Assembly: GCA_041392505.1 (NCBI GenBank)
Contig: JAWKLX010000045.1
Location: 1-64,000, forward strand
Length of the DNA: 64,000 bases
Direction: 5' to 3'
From: UBA6168 sp041392505
Lineage (GTDB): Bacteria; Bacteroidota; Bacteroidia; Chitinophagales; Saprospiraceae
Shown in pieces: positions 18,000 through 27,432 of this stretch. Numbering within the stretch: the first letter of the stretch is position 1; each line of letters starts with the position of its first letter. The notes beneath the pieces are model-generated. The model did no database searches and was not told the DNA's origin. It saw only the letters and a list, made by a program, of their open reading frames with translations. Position numbers and translations under genes: made by a program.

Positions 18000-19325
18000 T
18001 TAGGCATGTTTCCGCATCGTGTAGCCAAAACGTTTCGTGATCATCACACCTGCCTTCTGCAAAAACTGCGTCGGCAATTCGCCTCCGGCAAATATATAAA
18101 CCAGATCGTTTTCCAATATTTTTTCCGGCCCCTCCCCTATTTTAAGGTGCACTTGGTCCTTTTCAATTTTGGTCAAATTGGAATTGTAAATGACCTGCAT
18201 TTTGTCCATCCCCAAATAATAGGTCAACCGTTCCCGGTTTTTGGGTTTGATCCGGCCAAATGCATCTTTCCGGTAAGAAAGGATCACCTCGTTCTGGTCG
18301 GCTAACGACATCGCTGCTTCCACTGCAGAGTCTCCCCCACCTACTACGACGACCTTTTTGCCCTCGATCCTTTCCGGTTCCAATAAACGGTAAGCCACCT
18401 TTTCGGATTGTTCGCCCGGCACACCCAACTTCCGAGGGCTGCCCCGTCGTCCAATTGCCAACAAGACGGTTTGTGTTCTAAACTCTTCGTCACGGTTGGT
18501 TCGGAGCTTAAAAAAATTGCCGTCGGGGTGGATGGCTTCCACTTTTGTCCGCTCCCGTATTTGGATATTATTTTTTTCTAAAACGCTCGTCCACAAGTCA
18601 AGCAGTTCCTGTTTGCTGGTGTCAAACAATTTTACCTTACCATGTAGAGGAAGATCGACCGGGGCTGTCATGACGATTTTAGAACGGGGGAAATTGAAAA
18701 CCGTCCCGCCCAATGAATCCTGTTCCAGCGTCAGAAAATTGAGGCCATGTTTTTTGGCGGTCAATGAGGCGGCTATGCCCGCCGGACCTGCCCCAATAAT
18801 AATCAAGTCGAAAGCAGATGCGTCTTTTTTGAGTCCCGATTTCACAATATTTTCCACTGCCAACGCCCCTTGTTCTACGCTGTTTTTGATCAACCCCATG
18901 CCACCGAGCTCCCCGGCGATGTAGATGCCCTCCACATTGCTTTCGTATTTTTCATTGACATGCGGCAAATCCACCCCTCTTTTTTCCGTTCCGATCACCA
19001 AAGAAATGGCCTCCACCGGGCAAGAATGAAAACATGCCCCGTGCCCGACGCAATTGGACGCATTGATCAAAGTGCCACCGCCCCGCAAAATACCAAGGAT
19101 GTCCTTCTCCGGGCAGGCATCCACACATGCACCGCTTTTGATGCACAGGTTCAAATCAATCTTTGGATAAAGCGACACCGGTTCGAAGAGCCCTTCCTCT
19201 TTGGCCTTTACGATTTTCGCCTCAACGGCTTTGTCCCCCTTTTTTTGATTTCTCAAATAGAGGAAAACAACCACTGCACAGAAGGCGAGCACACCAGAAT
19301 ATATGATTATTTGTTCGAGTATCAT
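18000..19325 (-). CDS. Membrane-anchored Fe-S/FAD/NAD(P) oxidoreductase (paralogue 2)
   Basis: 441 residues from the ATG at 19325, similar to the protein at 14512-15837 along its whole length. N-terminal helix 5-24; Fe-S motifs C61-x2-S64-x2-C67-x3-C71P and C92-x2-H95-x2-C98-x3-C102P at identical positions; segment GIYIAGELGGMGLIKNSVEQG before the FAD motif GAGPAG; NAD(P) motif GGGDSA. The residue differences are scattered and conservative, so both copies look functional. It is the middle gene of a leftward group cytochrome b (ends 19403), this gene, 23-heme cytochrome c (starts 17826). This order suggests the flavoprotein passes electrons through the b hemes to periplasmic c hemes; that is inference. 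Confidence 0.88.
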   Translation of the reverse strand: MILEQIIIYSGVLAFCAVVVFLYLRNQKKGDKAVEAKIVKAKEEGLFEPVSLYPKIDLNLCIKSGACVDACPEKDILGILRGGGTLINASNCVGHGACFHSCPVEAISLVIGTEKRGVDLPHVNEKYESNVEGIYIAGELGGMGLIKNSVEQGALAVENIVKSGLKKDASAFDLIIIGAGPAGIAASLTAKKHGLNFLTLEQDSLGGTVFNFPRSKIVMTAPVDLPLHGKVKLFDTSKQELLDLWTSVLEKNNIQIRERTKVEAIHPDGNFFKLRTNRDEEFRTQTVLLAIGRRGSPRKLGVPGEQSEKVAYRLLEPERIEGKKVVVVGGGDSAVEAAMSLADQNEVILSYRKDAFGRIKPKNRERLTYYLGMDKMQVIYNSNLTKIEKDQVHLKIGEGPEKILENDLVYIFAGGELPTQFLQKAGVMITKRFGYTMRKHA

Positions 19326-19402
19326 AGCTATTAGAGTGTCTAAGATTATTTTGAAAATAGTTGTTTCCTATTGGCTTATTCTACTTAAAATTCTTCTGTT
19401 AT

Positions 19403-20275
19403 TTAAAAAATCCATCGGTACCCCAGCGCCACCGTTACCGCAACGTGGATAATAACAATGATCAACATTATCAGCGCAAAAGGCATGTGCACCACATGCC
19501 AGTATTTGAACAGTTTCCGCATGATCTGTAGCCGTTCAATCCGGTTGCCAAGGGCCAGTTCCCGCTCGATCAGATTGGCGACTTTTCGGATGTTCTCCTT
19601 TTTTACATTATTCTTTTGGAGCATTTTCTTGACGGTCCGCAACGTATGCTTGTCTTCAAAATATTTCCGCACAATCCGCATCAAAAGGTTGCCAGCATGT
19701 TTTTTCTTTCTGCCCGATTTTGTTGAATCTATCAGGGTTTGATAATCCAGGTCATTGAGTGCGTAGGAGTTTTGGAGCATTTTGTCAATATCGCCTTTCA
19801 TCTCCTGCAATTCCCCCAGGCTGAGTTCCCGGCCTTCGATCGTACGCGGTATTTGAATATAAATGAACCGCCCGATGACCCCACTGGCCACCACTGCCAC
19901 CATGCTCCAAAAGGCTATGGAAACTATTCCCCCAAATTTAAAGGCGGTGTGAAACAGAATCATCACTGGCCCTAAGCTGCACAGGAAAATGTGGAACTCC
20001 AACCAATATTTCAACCGACCAAATTTGTTCAGAAAATGGTAGCGCTTGCGGATGATGTACATCGTGACCCCGAATAAAATCAGCAAAGTGCCAATGATGC
20101 CCAATCCTTGTCCAAACAGCCCGCTCGGCTTGAACCACTGATGGTCGGGATGGTAAAATCGTTCTTCCAAAGGCGTAGAGTAATAGGGAATGCCTTTAAA
20201 AAATAAAAAAAACGTGGTCAGTACAACGATACTGACAAGGGTGGTTATGTATATGCGGTGAACTACGGGAGACAT
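19403..20275 (-). CDS. Di-heme b-type membrane cytochrome
   Basis: 290 residues from the ATG at 20275. Membrane helices at about 8-28, 55-75, 92-112, 117-140 and 264-284. Two helices carry His pairs 14 residues apart: H95/H109 and H263/H277, the spacing expected of two stacked b hemes in a four-helix cytochrome b core. A basic, mostly helical segment of about 110 residues (about 145-255, rich in Lys/Arg/Glu) separates the last two helices and should lie in the cytoplasm by the positive-inside rule. I cannot assign a named family. First gene of the group with the flavoprotein and 23-heme cytochrome; it would link them across the membrane. Quinone binding cannot be judged from sequence. Confidence 0.8.
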   Translation of the reverse strand: MSPVVHRIYITTLVSIVVLTTFFLFFKGIPYYSTPLEERFYHPDHQWFKPSGLFGQGLGIIGTLLILFGVTMYIIRKRYHFLNKFGRLKYWLEFHIFLCSLGPVMILFHTAFKFGGIVSIAFWSMVAVVASGVIGRFIYIQIPRTIEGRELSLGELQEMKGDIDKMLQNSYALNDLDYQTLIDSTKSGRKKKHAGNLLMRIVRKYFEDKHTLRTVKKMLQKNNVKKENIRKVANLIERELALGNRIERLQIMRKLFKYWHVVHMPFALIMLIIVIIHVAVTVALGYRWIF

Positions 20276-20520
20276 TTTTTCAGTGAATGCTTAAGACGGC
20301 AAACGATGGACAGCAAGCCGTTTTGATATTTATGATACTTGAATGGTTTTCTTTTGGATAGGACAAAGTTACTGTTTGCGGTTATCCACTTCGAGGAAAA
20401 ATTGCTGAATAAAGTCATTTTCAGGTTGAGCAAGTTTTTTAGAGGTTTCAATAAAACCTGACAGCACCTTTTTTAATGTCAAGAATACTGAAACGTGGGC
20501 ATTTCTGGTTATTGCAAATA

Positions 20521-20563
20521 AAAAATCCCGAATAAAAGGAAGACTCCGTTATTCGGGATTTTT
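20521..20563. terminator. Bidirectional hairpin terminator
   Basis: AAAAATCCCGAATAA and TTATTCGGGATTTTT form a perfect 15-bp stem with a 13-base loop, ending in a T-run on both strands. It follows the haloperoxidase gene, beyond element D, and precedes the cytochrome b gene. 20276-20520 holds no gene. Confidence 0.75.
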
Positions 20564-20587
20564 AATGAAAAAGAAAAAATCAGTATT

Positions 20588-20805
20588 TAACGTGAGGCAT
20601 GGATTAGAACCCACCCTATCAAGCTGGTAATCAGATTATTACATTTTTTGGACGGCGGTGGCAGCAAAGCTGCCACCGCCGTCCAAAAAAACTCAGGGGG
20701 AAGAAAATCGGCATAGCCGATTTTCTTCCCCCTGAAACTCCTTTGGCAAGGCAGGATTGGCGTTCGCCAATCCTGCCTTGCCATTTAAATCCATACCTCA
20801 CGTTA
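20588..20805. repeat. Three-hairpin palindromic element with terminal inverted repeats (D)
   Basis: Terminal inverted repeats TAACGTGAGGcATGGAT (from 20588) and its complement (to 20805) differ at about one base. Inside are three exact hairpins in a row: 20644-20690 (with T- and A-runs at its ends), 20693-20735 and 20745-20782. The right end lies one base from the stop codon of the haloperoxidase gene. The sequence is unrelated to family 1, but the second hairpin again has a G5-A-rich stem. It could act as a strong terminator, an RNA structure or a non-autonomous mobile element. Confidence 0.85.
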
Positions 20806-20806
20806 T

Positions 20807-23740
20807 TTACATCCTGACCACCTTTTGTACAAAATGGTTCAACCCAATGTTATCTAGTGCCATGACGTAATAAACGCCGGGCGCCATTTCACTTAAATCC
20901 AGAACGGACGTTTTACTGGAAAAATCAATCACTTGTTTGCCAACCAATCGGCCATCGGCATGGAATATCTTGGCAGTCAATTGACCAGCATAATCGTATT
21001 CAATATTCAACAGCCCTTCCGTTGGGTTCGGGTAAATTTTGACTGGGATTTGTAAATCCTCACTTACTGAAGTTACCCCGTCATCAATGAGGCCGTTACA
21101 ATCGTTATCCAAGCTGTCAAATACCTCCATCATCAACGGGTTGATATTGGGATTGGTATCGTCGCAATCAAAACCAGTTTGGATATAACCGAGATTTGGG
21201 TCGAGTGCCCCGCAAGTATCAATAGTGACATTGGGGTCCCCAAACAAGTCGCCATCGGCATCTCTATAATAGGTAAATATAGTGAGACCATCGTCAGCTG
21301 CACCATTGCAGTCATTATCGATGCCGTCACAGATCTCAGCAACACCGGGATTGATGTTAGGATCGGAATCGTCGCAATCCATAGCATTACCCACAAAACC
21401 ACTTGGGGCAATGGCCAAACAAGTGTCGAGTGAAATTGCGGAGCTACCAAACCCGTCATTATCATTATCTAAATAATAAGTACTAATCGTAAGCCCATCA
21501 TCAGACTGACCGTTGCAATCATTATCAAGACCATCGCAGATTTCAGTCATGCCGGGGTGCACATTTTCGTTGGTATCGTCACAGTCTTCTGGATTTGTCA
21601 CATAACCTGTGGGGGCAGTTGCAAAACAAGTAAAATAAATATTGTTGATGTCGCCATAGCCATCGTTGTCAAAATCCAAGAAGTAAGTATTTAGGTCAAG
21701 GTTTTCATCGATTTGGCCATCACAGTTATTGTCAATTTCATCACAGATTTCATCTGCATTTGGATTGATGTCTCCATTGTTGTCATCACAGTCCACATAA
21801 TTCAAAAAACCATCTCCATCTTCATCTTTGTAAAATAGGCTTTCTGCAAAATCAAATGCCTCAGCGGCTATTTCAATCCCAATATGTCGACCTGGCATAT
21901 CGTCCACAGGTGGATGGATGCCGCCCCAAATACGAGAAAGACTGCATTGGTCAGAAGCATCCCGGTAAGTCGCCCATTGCAGCGTGAGATCAACACTTGG
22001 CCCTTCTTCGAAGACTAGGAATTCATTTTTAGGGCAGTGAAATTCCCCCATACCACCAGGGAAATACTCGTCGCCAGTCAAGGCTGTCAACAATTCTGCC
22101 GCAGCCCGGCTGTAAGTAGAGTGTCCTGAAATATAGCCTGCAAAAGGAGGTGTGACAAAAGAAGGCCGCTGGTAAGGCCACCAGTTTTCTGCTAAAATCC
22201 AACCAACACCCGCTTCGTCTACCGCAGGGTCATTAACATAATCAGGGCCTCTCCAACCACGGATTTTAATTTTTCCAACATTTTCATCTGCAACACCTGC
22301 CAATGGATCACCTGCCAGCACCACTTCGATATAACCAGGCACCAAAAGGATACCACCGGGGTGGTAGGAAGGCTGGTTCGGATCAGAGCTTTGGCCAAAT
22401 TCGGCCATGCCCCGGATAGCGGAGACTGGGCGGATATAGTCATACCAACCCTTAATGCCCCAAGCCGTAATGGCCACATCGTGCATTCCCCCTCCAAGCA
22501 TCAGGTATGATTTTACATCCCATTCCAAATCACTTAAGACTGGGCCTTCACCTTTGAATTTTTTGACAAGGTCTGGATGGTCATTAACGTAATTTAGTAT
22601 CGTAAACCAGTGACCGGGTGGTGTTTCGGAATTTGGGCCATCGGCCCAAAATTCAGCCAATACCCGTGCATAATCTCCTCTTGGCACCATCTGCGGCTCG
22701 TAAAAAGTTCCTGTCTTTGGATTTACGGCATGACCTAAACTTGGATCACCCCCATCCTCCAGATTGTAAAAATCACGTAATCCAGCCAAGTCCGTAGGAT
22801 AGTTTTGGATATTCCCAATTGATGCAGGAGAAATATCTATCATCACATTATCACTTGGATCGAGGTGAGAAGACCAGACCGCTACCAAGGAATGATTCCA
22901 CTTGTATTCTTCTGAAACGCCTCCAACAGTCATCGTATCTAAATAGGCTGGCGGCCCCGGATCGTGGTAAACGATGTAATCGAAAAAGTCTCTGTTATAA
23001 GTCGTTGCATCTTCACTTTTCAGGGAAAAAGGCGCCACCTGCCCCCATTCAGGGCTGAGGAAAGGAATGGTAGCACCAGGGATTGGATTACCACTTTGGT
23101 CAATGAACACATCTAAAGAAAGTGGCTGCCAACGGTTCATATCCAGAATATCTGGATTCCCCGGTTGTTTCATGACCAAAGGTGGGTTGACAGGCTCGTA
23201 ATATAAGTTTTGATACCCAAACTGTTCGTTCGAACCATCTTGCAGACCATAATTGATGATCTGTTGGGCAATATAATTACCAAGAGCAGCAGGATCTCCT
23301 GACAAATAATCAACAGAGGTGATACTTGTGGTATACCCTAGGCTTGCCATCAATAAATCTGTGCTTTGATAAATTTCAAAGGCGTCAGGAGAATTCAAAA
23401 AACGATGTCTTAGTATGCGGTACATCGCATAGCTCATCGCCTCTTCCTGTGCAGCTTGAATATCAGCGGGGGTAGTCACCCCAGCAAAGGGGCTGGTATA
23501 TCCATGTCGGGTTTTCCCTAATAAATAGGTTTCTGCGGAGGCATTGTAAGCCGCCCATGCATCGTACATGGCAATCGAAGTGTGAAACAGGTTGCGGGCA
23601 TGCACGGTAGGCCGGGCGAAATCACCGCGGATGGCATCCAAAGTCACTTCGTTCCACTGTCGGGCAACAGAATGCTGGGCTTGAGCTACATTGAACGAAA
23701 GGGAAATGACTGAAAAAAGTAAGGTAACGGTTTTCTTCAT
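20807..23740 (-). CDS. Secreted vanadium-haloperoxidase/PAP2-like protein with metal-binding repeats and T9SS tail
   Basis: 977 residues. Signal peptide 1-21 (LLFSVISLSFNVAQAQ). The catalytic part (about 22-625) has the three motifs of the vanadium haloperoxidase/PAP2 superfamily: KGWYDYIRP near 430 (K-x6-RP), SGHSTYSR near 537 and SRIWGGIHPPVD near 597 (SR-x5-H-x3-D). Next come four or five Asp-rich repeats (DxDxDGxGD with C..DCDD, then EICDGxDNDCNG), about 630-885, a motif of secreted Ca-binding proteins. The last 80 residues (KIYPNPTEG.., ending HFVQKVVRM) are a type IX secretion sorting domain. It is therefore probably secreted or anchored at the cell surface. Chemistry may be halide oxidation or phosphate ester hydrolysis; the motifs alone do not decide. 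Confidence 0.9.
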   Translation of the reverse strand: MKKTVTLLFSVISLSFNVAQAQHSVARQWNEVTLDAIRGDFARPTVHARNLFHTSIAMYDAWAAYNASAETYLLGKTRHGYTSPFAGVTTPADIQAAQEEAMSYAMYRILRHRFLNSPDAFEIYQSTDLLMASLGYTTSITSVDYLSGDPAALGNYIAQQIINYGLQDGSNEQFGYQNLYYEPVNPPLVMKQPGNPDILDMNRWQPLSLDVFIDQSGNPIPGATIPFLSPEWGQVAPFSLKSEDATTYNRDFFDYIVYHDPGPPAYLDTMTVGGVSEEYKWNHSLVAVWSSHLDPSDNVMIDISPASIGNIQNYPTDLAGLRDFYNLEDGGDPSLGHAVNPKTGTFYEPQMVPRGDYARVLAEFWADGPNSETPPGHWFTILNYVNDHPDLVKKFKGEGPVLSDLEWDVKSYLMLGGGMHDVAITAWGIKGWYDYIRPVSAIRGMAEFGQSSDPNQPSYHPGGILLVPGYIEVVLAGDPLAGVADENVGKIKIRGWRGPDYVNDPAVDEAGVGWILAENWWPYQRPSFVTPPFAGYISGHSTYSRAAAELLTALTGDEYFPGGMGEFHCPKNEFLVFEEGPSVDLTLQWATYRDASDQCSLSRIWGGIHPPVDDMPGRHIGIEIAAEAFDFAESLFYKDEDGDGFLNYVDCDDNNGDINPNADEICDEIDNNCDGQIDENLDLNTYFLDFDNDGYGDINNIYFTCFATAPTGYVTNPEDCDDTNENVHPGMTEICDGLDNDCNGQSDDGLTISTYYLDNDNDGFGSSAISLDTCLAIAPSGFVGNAMDCDDSDPNINPGVAEICDGIDNDCNGAADDGLTIFTYYRDADGDLFGDPNVTIDTCGALDPNLGYIQTGFDCDDTNPNINPLMMEVFDSLDNDCNGLIDDGVTSVSEDLQIPVKIYPNPTEGLLNIEYDYAGQLTAKIFHADGRLVGKQVIDFSSKTSVLDLSEMAPGVYYVMALDNIGLNHFVQKVVRM

Positions 23741-24043
23741 GCGTCTATGAGATTGATTATCAGTGATTAATAGGAAACAAAAAGCAAATTTAAACAGTCA
23801 GAGTTTTATACTTTTCACTTCCGAGGATTGTCAAATTGGTAGAAGTAAAACGGTAGCTTTTGTGGGAAGTGCTAAAACGCAATTGATAAAAATTCTGTAA
23901 AAATGCCGAGAGCTGGACTTTTTTAAGGCGTCAAAATTATTCCAAAATTAGGGATTACCGAATCACATAAACCATAATTGCCATGTTTTTTGCGAAACGG
24001 GTGATTGGCTTGATGAACCACTTGTTTTAATGGGTAAAAGCAG

Positions 24044-24262
24044 AGTACAAGACAAAATATGTTAAAACCTATTTTTCAATGCGGAGCAGGATGCGACGTG
24101 TTTCAAACCAACTTGCCCAAGTGCTCCTCAAGGGGTTTAAAGGGGGAAAACGAATTGAAAATTCGTTTTCCCCCTTTAAATCCCCTTAGGGGCACGTTGG
24201 AACGTTGTAAGAAGTTGGGGTGATGCTGCCCCGCATTTTATAAATTCAGTTTTTTCCTTTAC
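24044..24262. repeat. Palindromic element, family 1, copy C
   Basis: AGTACAAGACAAAATA (24044) and AATGCGGAGCAGG (24078) on the left match copy A. The exact hairpin core 24132-24185 is flanked by CCAAGTGCTCCTC and TTAGGGGCA; the right end is CTGCCCCGCATTTTA. It lies between the haloperoxidase gene start and the MATE gene end, both leftward. The rest of 23741-24344 shows no coding sequence; the promoter of the haloperoxidase gene should lie in 23741-23850. Confidence 0.85.
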
Positions 24263-24344
24263 GTAGGGATAAAGGTTACCTCGAATATGTAATGAGGAAG
24301 GTTGCGACTTAAAGATGGGCTGAAAAACAGGGTGTTTTCAAAAA

Positions 24345-25730
24345 TTATTTAGCGACTACTTCAGATTGTTCAACAACTGCTTTTGCCTCCACGATGCCAG
24401 CTCCCAACTTCTCCAATTGTCCGTGTAAAAAGTAATAGCAAATGCTCGCTGACAACACATCGGCAATAGGAAACGCCATCCAAACGCCGTCCAATTTAAA
24501 AATAGGGGGCAGGATGAATAATAAAGGGATCAAACAAAAACCCTGTTTGGTCAAAGTAAGGAAAAGGGCGGGGCGGGCTTTTCCTATGGCTTGAAAATAG
24601 GCAGAGCCGACCAATTGGAAGAGAATGCAAGGTGTCGCTAAAAAAGCAATGCGGATGGCGGGGACAGTTAGTGCGATCAATTCTTGTTCGGTAGTAAAAA
24701 GCCGTACCAAAGGCTCCGCAAAAATCAAGATGCTCAGGAAAATAGCAACCGCTATCATCGTCCCTACCTTAAGTGCCAAACTGATTACTTTTTGCACCCG
24801 TTCCCAATTTTCGGCGCCATAATTATAACCTGTGATCGGAATAAAACCCTGTGTAATTCCGAGCACTGGAAAGTTGGCAAACATCATCACCCGTTGGATG
24901 ATCCCATAAACTGATAAGGCCATTGCACCACCGTAAACAAAAAGCGTATTGTTCAGCACAATCATCAATAGTGCGACCACCGATTGGCGGGAAAAGGTAA
25001 CGATGCCAAGCGAAAATATCTCTTTGACAATCGGCCCTTGCAACCGCATGTCTGGCAATTTGATTTGCATGATGGATTTTCCAAAAGCAAAATTCCAAAG
25101 GCAAAAAGCCGCTGAGCAGATATACGAAATAGTTGTCGCAAGCGCCGCTCCAGTCAGCCCCATTTCAAACCAAATAATGAAAATAGGATCGAGTATAAGG
25201 TTGATAATAGCAGGCACAATGAGCACCGTCATGGCCATTTTGGGCTTGCCCTCTGCCCGGAACACGTTGTTCGACATCATTGCCCACGCCAAGAACGGAA
25301 TGCCCGGAAGCAGGATGCGGAAATATTCCTCCGCTGCGGGCAAGGTTTCACCTTTACCTCCAAACAGTTCCAACACTTCTTGCTGAAAAATCGTGAACAA
25401 GGTAATGGCCAACAAGGAAATGATGAGTACCAATGTTACCTGATTTCCAAACGTCTGATGCGCCCGGGCCTCGTCTTTTGCCCCAAAAGCCCTCGAAATC
25501 ATGGAACCCCCACCTACCCCAATGGCCATCCCAATGCTGGAGATCAGGTAGGTGATTGGTAGCACGACCGTGATAGCACCGATGGCAATCGCCCCCACAT
25601 ACTGACCTACAAAAATGGTATCGACAATGCCATAAATGGACAGCACCAAAATCCCAATGGAAGCAGGTATCGCTTGTTGGCGAAGGAGTTGGCCGATGGG
25701 GGCAGTACCAAGATGTGCAGGTTGGCTCAT
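24345..25730 (-). CDS. MATE-family multidrug/Na+ antiporter
   Basis: 461 residues, the usual MATE length, with twelve hydrophobic segments in two halves. Recognisable features are PASIGILVLSIYGIVDTIFVGQ at the start, GVGGGSMISRAFGAKDEARA after helix 2, and NNVFRAEGKPKMAM between helices 4 and 5. These fit the branch often named MepA- or NorM-like. It exports cationic drugs or metabolites in exchange for Na+ or H+; the substrate cannot be read from sequence. Apparently a single-gene transcript, with a 231-bp gap upstream. Confidence 0.92.
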   Translation of the reverse strand: MSQPAHLGTAPIGQLLRQQAIPASIGILVLSIYGIVDTIFVGQYVGAIAIGAITVVLPITYLISSIGMAIGVGGGSMISRAFGAKDEARAHQTFGNQVTLVLIISLLAITLFTIFQQEVLELFGGKGETLPAAEEYFRILLPGIPFLAWAMMSNNVFRAEGKPKMAMTVLIVPAIINLILDPIFIIWFEMGLTGAALATTISYICSAAFCLWNFAFGKSIMQIKLPDMRLQGPIVKEIFSLGIVTFSRQSVVALLMIVLNNTLFVYGGAMALSVYGIIQRVMMFANFPVLGITQGFIPITGYNYGAENWERVQKVISLALKVGTMIAVAIFLSILIFAEPLVRLFTTEQELIALTVPAIRIAFLATPCILFQLVGSAYFQAIGKARPALFLTLTKQGFCLIPLLFILPPIFKLDGVWMAFPIADVLSASICYYFLHGQLEKLGAGIVEAKAVVEQSEVVAK

Positions 25731-25961
25731 GGATTGGAAGGATGGTGCAAATGTTTAAAAGGCTGCAAGGTTCTGATAATCTTTGATTTTATTCCACAAA
25801 GGGAACGCATTAAATTTTTAATAGATGTTTCAACAATGTGGCCAAATTATCCAAGCCCATCAAAAGGTTTTGTTAAAAACTGAACAGTATAAACAGGCTA
25901 TCAAGGGTTGTGTTTCAGCATACCAAAAGTTTTGAAACAAAACACTACATATTCTACTTAT

Positions 25962-27065
25962 TTACTTTTCAACCGATAAGGCGTAAACGGCAAAAGAAGC
26001 CAACCAGTGAGTGCCTTCGTAATGCTCACTGGCCACATTGGGAATGGTTGCATCCAAATGACGCCGAGCTGCTTCCAACATTTTTCTCTGTAGTTTTTTG
26101 TTTTTAATAGCTGGATAAATGCCATAAAAACAGGAAGCCCTGCTCAGGTTTAGCCCATCGAGGTGGACGATTTTAGGATCAGAGCGGTCGGACACATCAG
26201 CAGGCGTAGTTAAGAAGGATAATTTCTTTTTGGGCAGGAAACGACTGAACCATTGGTTGAACATTTCTTTGGGCAAAATCCGTCTCATCAAATTGGCTTC
26301 CTCCAAGCAGGCCGACAAAAAGTCCTCGCCACTTGGCTCATATTCCGAAGGGCAGTCCTTATCTAATAAATAATAATCCCTGGCCCGTTTTTCAATCATC
26401 GATTTTAGGGCATTATGCCCCGTCGAATTGGCATAGTCCCAAGCAAACGACAGCCCAAATGCCGTGTTTGGATGAACGCCTGTCCGAACCGGGTAATGCT
26501 GGACAGGGAGGAAAGCCAAATAGCGTTCGATGATCAGATCAGTCAAGGGTTGCAGGTTTTTTGACCACTGCTGCCCATCTGGGTCGGGCCAAGTGTACAA
26601 TTCTTCTGCCAGCTTCATCAGCCAAGACCAGCCATACATCCTTTCCCAAGACTTGCCCTCTTGCTTCAAATAATCCACTTCGGCAAGTATATTTTCTGCG
26701 GTAAGGTTCTGCCCCACTTGCCGCCGAATCTCTTCTTTTTCTGGGAGGTTGGGAAACTGTTTCAACAATCTAATCAGCATCCAATGCCCATGCACCGACG
26801 AATGCCAATCAAAACACCCATAAAAAGCCGGATGCAAGACACGCGGCGCTTTGAGCATCGAGCCATCTTGCAGCGATTGGTTGAGTTTGTTGGGGTATTC
26901 CTGCTGCAGGCAAGTAAGCGCCAAATTGGCAAAATGGGACGCTCCTGCCGGGGTCAGTGTTAGTTTGCCCTCTTCATTGGTTTTCAAATAGGGGTTATCG
27001 CTTTCCTGAGCGGATAGGTAAAATGGCAGCATAAATAGGAGATAATAAAATGTGGTCAGTTTCAT
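25962..27065 (-). CDS. DUF2891 secreted protein
   Basis: 367 residues from the ATG at 27065, giving a signal peptide MKLTTFYYLLFMLPFYLSAQ; an upstream start at 27083 would add six charged residues. The body matches DUF2891 proteins: HPAFYGCFDWHSSVHGHWML, YGWSWLMKLAEELYTW, HPNTAFGLSFAWDYA, SGEDFLSACLEEANLM and EGTHWLASFAVYALS. Conserved His/Asp/Trp/Glu residues in a predicted alpha/alpha-barrel suggest a glycan-active enzyme, but the family has no established function. Read leftward and alone. Confidence 0.88.
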   Translation of the reverse strand: MKLTTFYYLLFMLPFYLSAQESDNPYLKTNEEGKLTLTPAGASHFANLALTCLQQEYPNKLNQSLQDGSMLKAPRVLHPAFYGCFDWHSSVHGHWMLIRLLKQFPNLPEKEEIRRQVGQNLTAENILAEVDYLKQEGKSWERMYGWSWLMKLAEELYTWPDPDGQQWSKNLQPLTDLIIERYLAFLPVQHYPVRTGVHPNTAFGLSFAWDYANSTGHNALKSMIEKRARDYYLLDKDCPSEYEPSGEDFLSACLEEANLMRRILPKEMFNQWFSRFLPKKKLSFLTTPADVSDRSDPKIVHLDGLNLSRASCFYGIYPAIKNKKLQRKMLEAARRHLDATIPNVASEHYEGTHWLASFAVYALSVEK

Positions 27066-27432
27066 TCGTAAATTCTTGGACAAATTAAAATGAAATCAAA
27101 ATGATAAATGGGAATTATTTGGGCTAATATATTGACAATCAAGTGCTTTGCAGCAACAGGTTTTGATGTTTATTTTCATTTGAATTTTGATTCACTTTTG
27201 AGGTGTTTGTCTATTTAAGGAGGAAAGATAGGGTTTCTAATCATTTGCCTGAATCAATTCTGGGTCAAAGTAACCGAACTTGGTATTTTCGCAGGGCTAA
27301 AGCAAAAACACGCTTGACTACCAGTTTGGCGGCGATGCTTTTGCACACTTTGCCATAAAATTTTGGCGTAGCTTAATGCTATTTTCCGCTGAGGGCACGG
27401 GGTTTCCATTTCTTCAACTTTATTGCTAAAAA

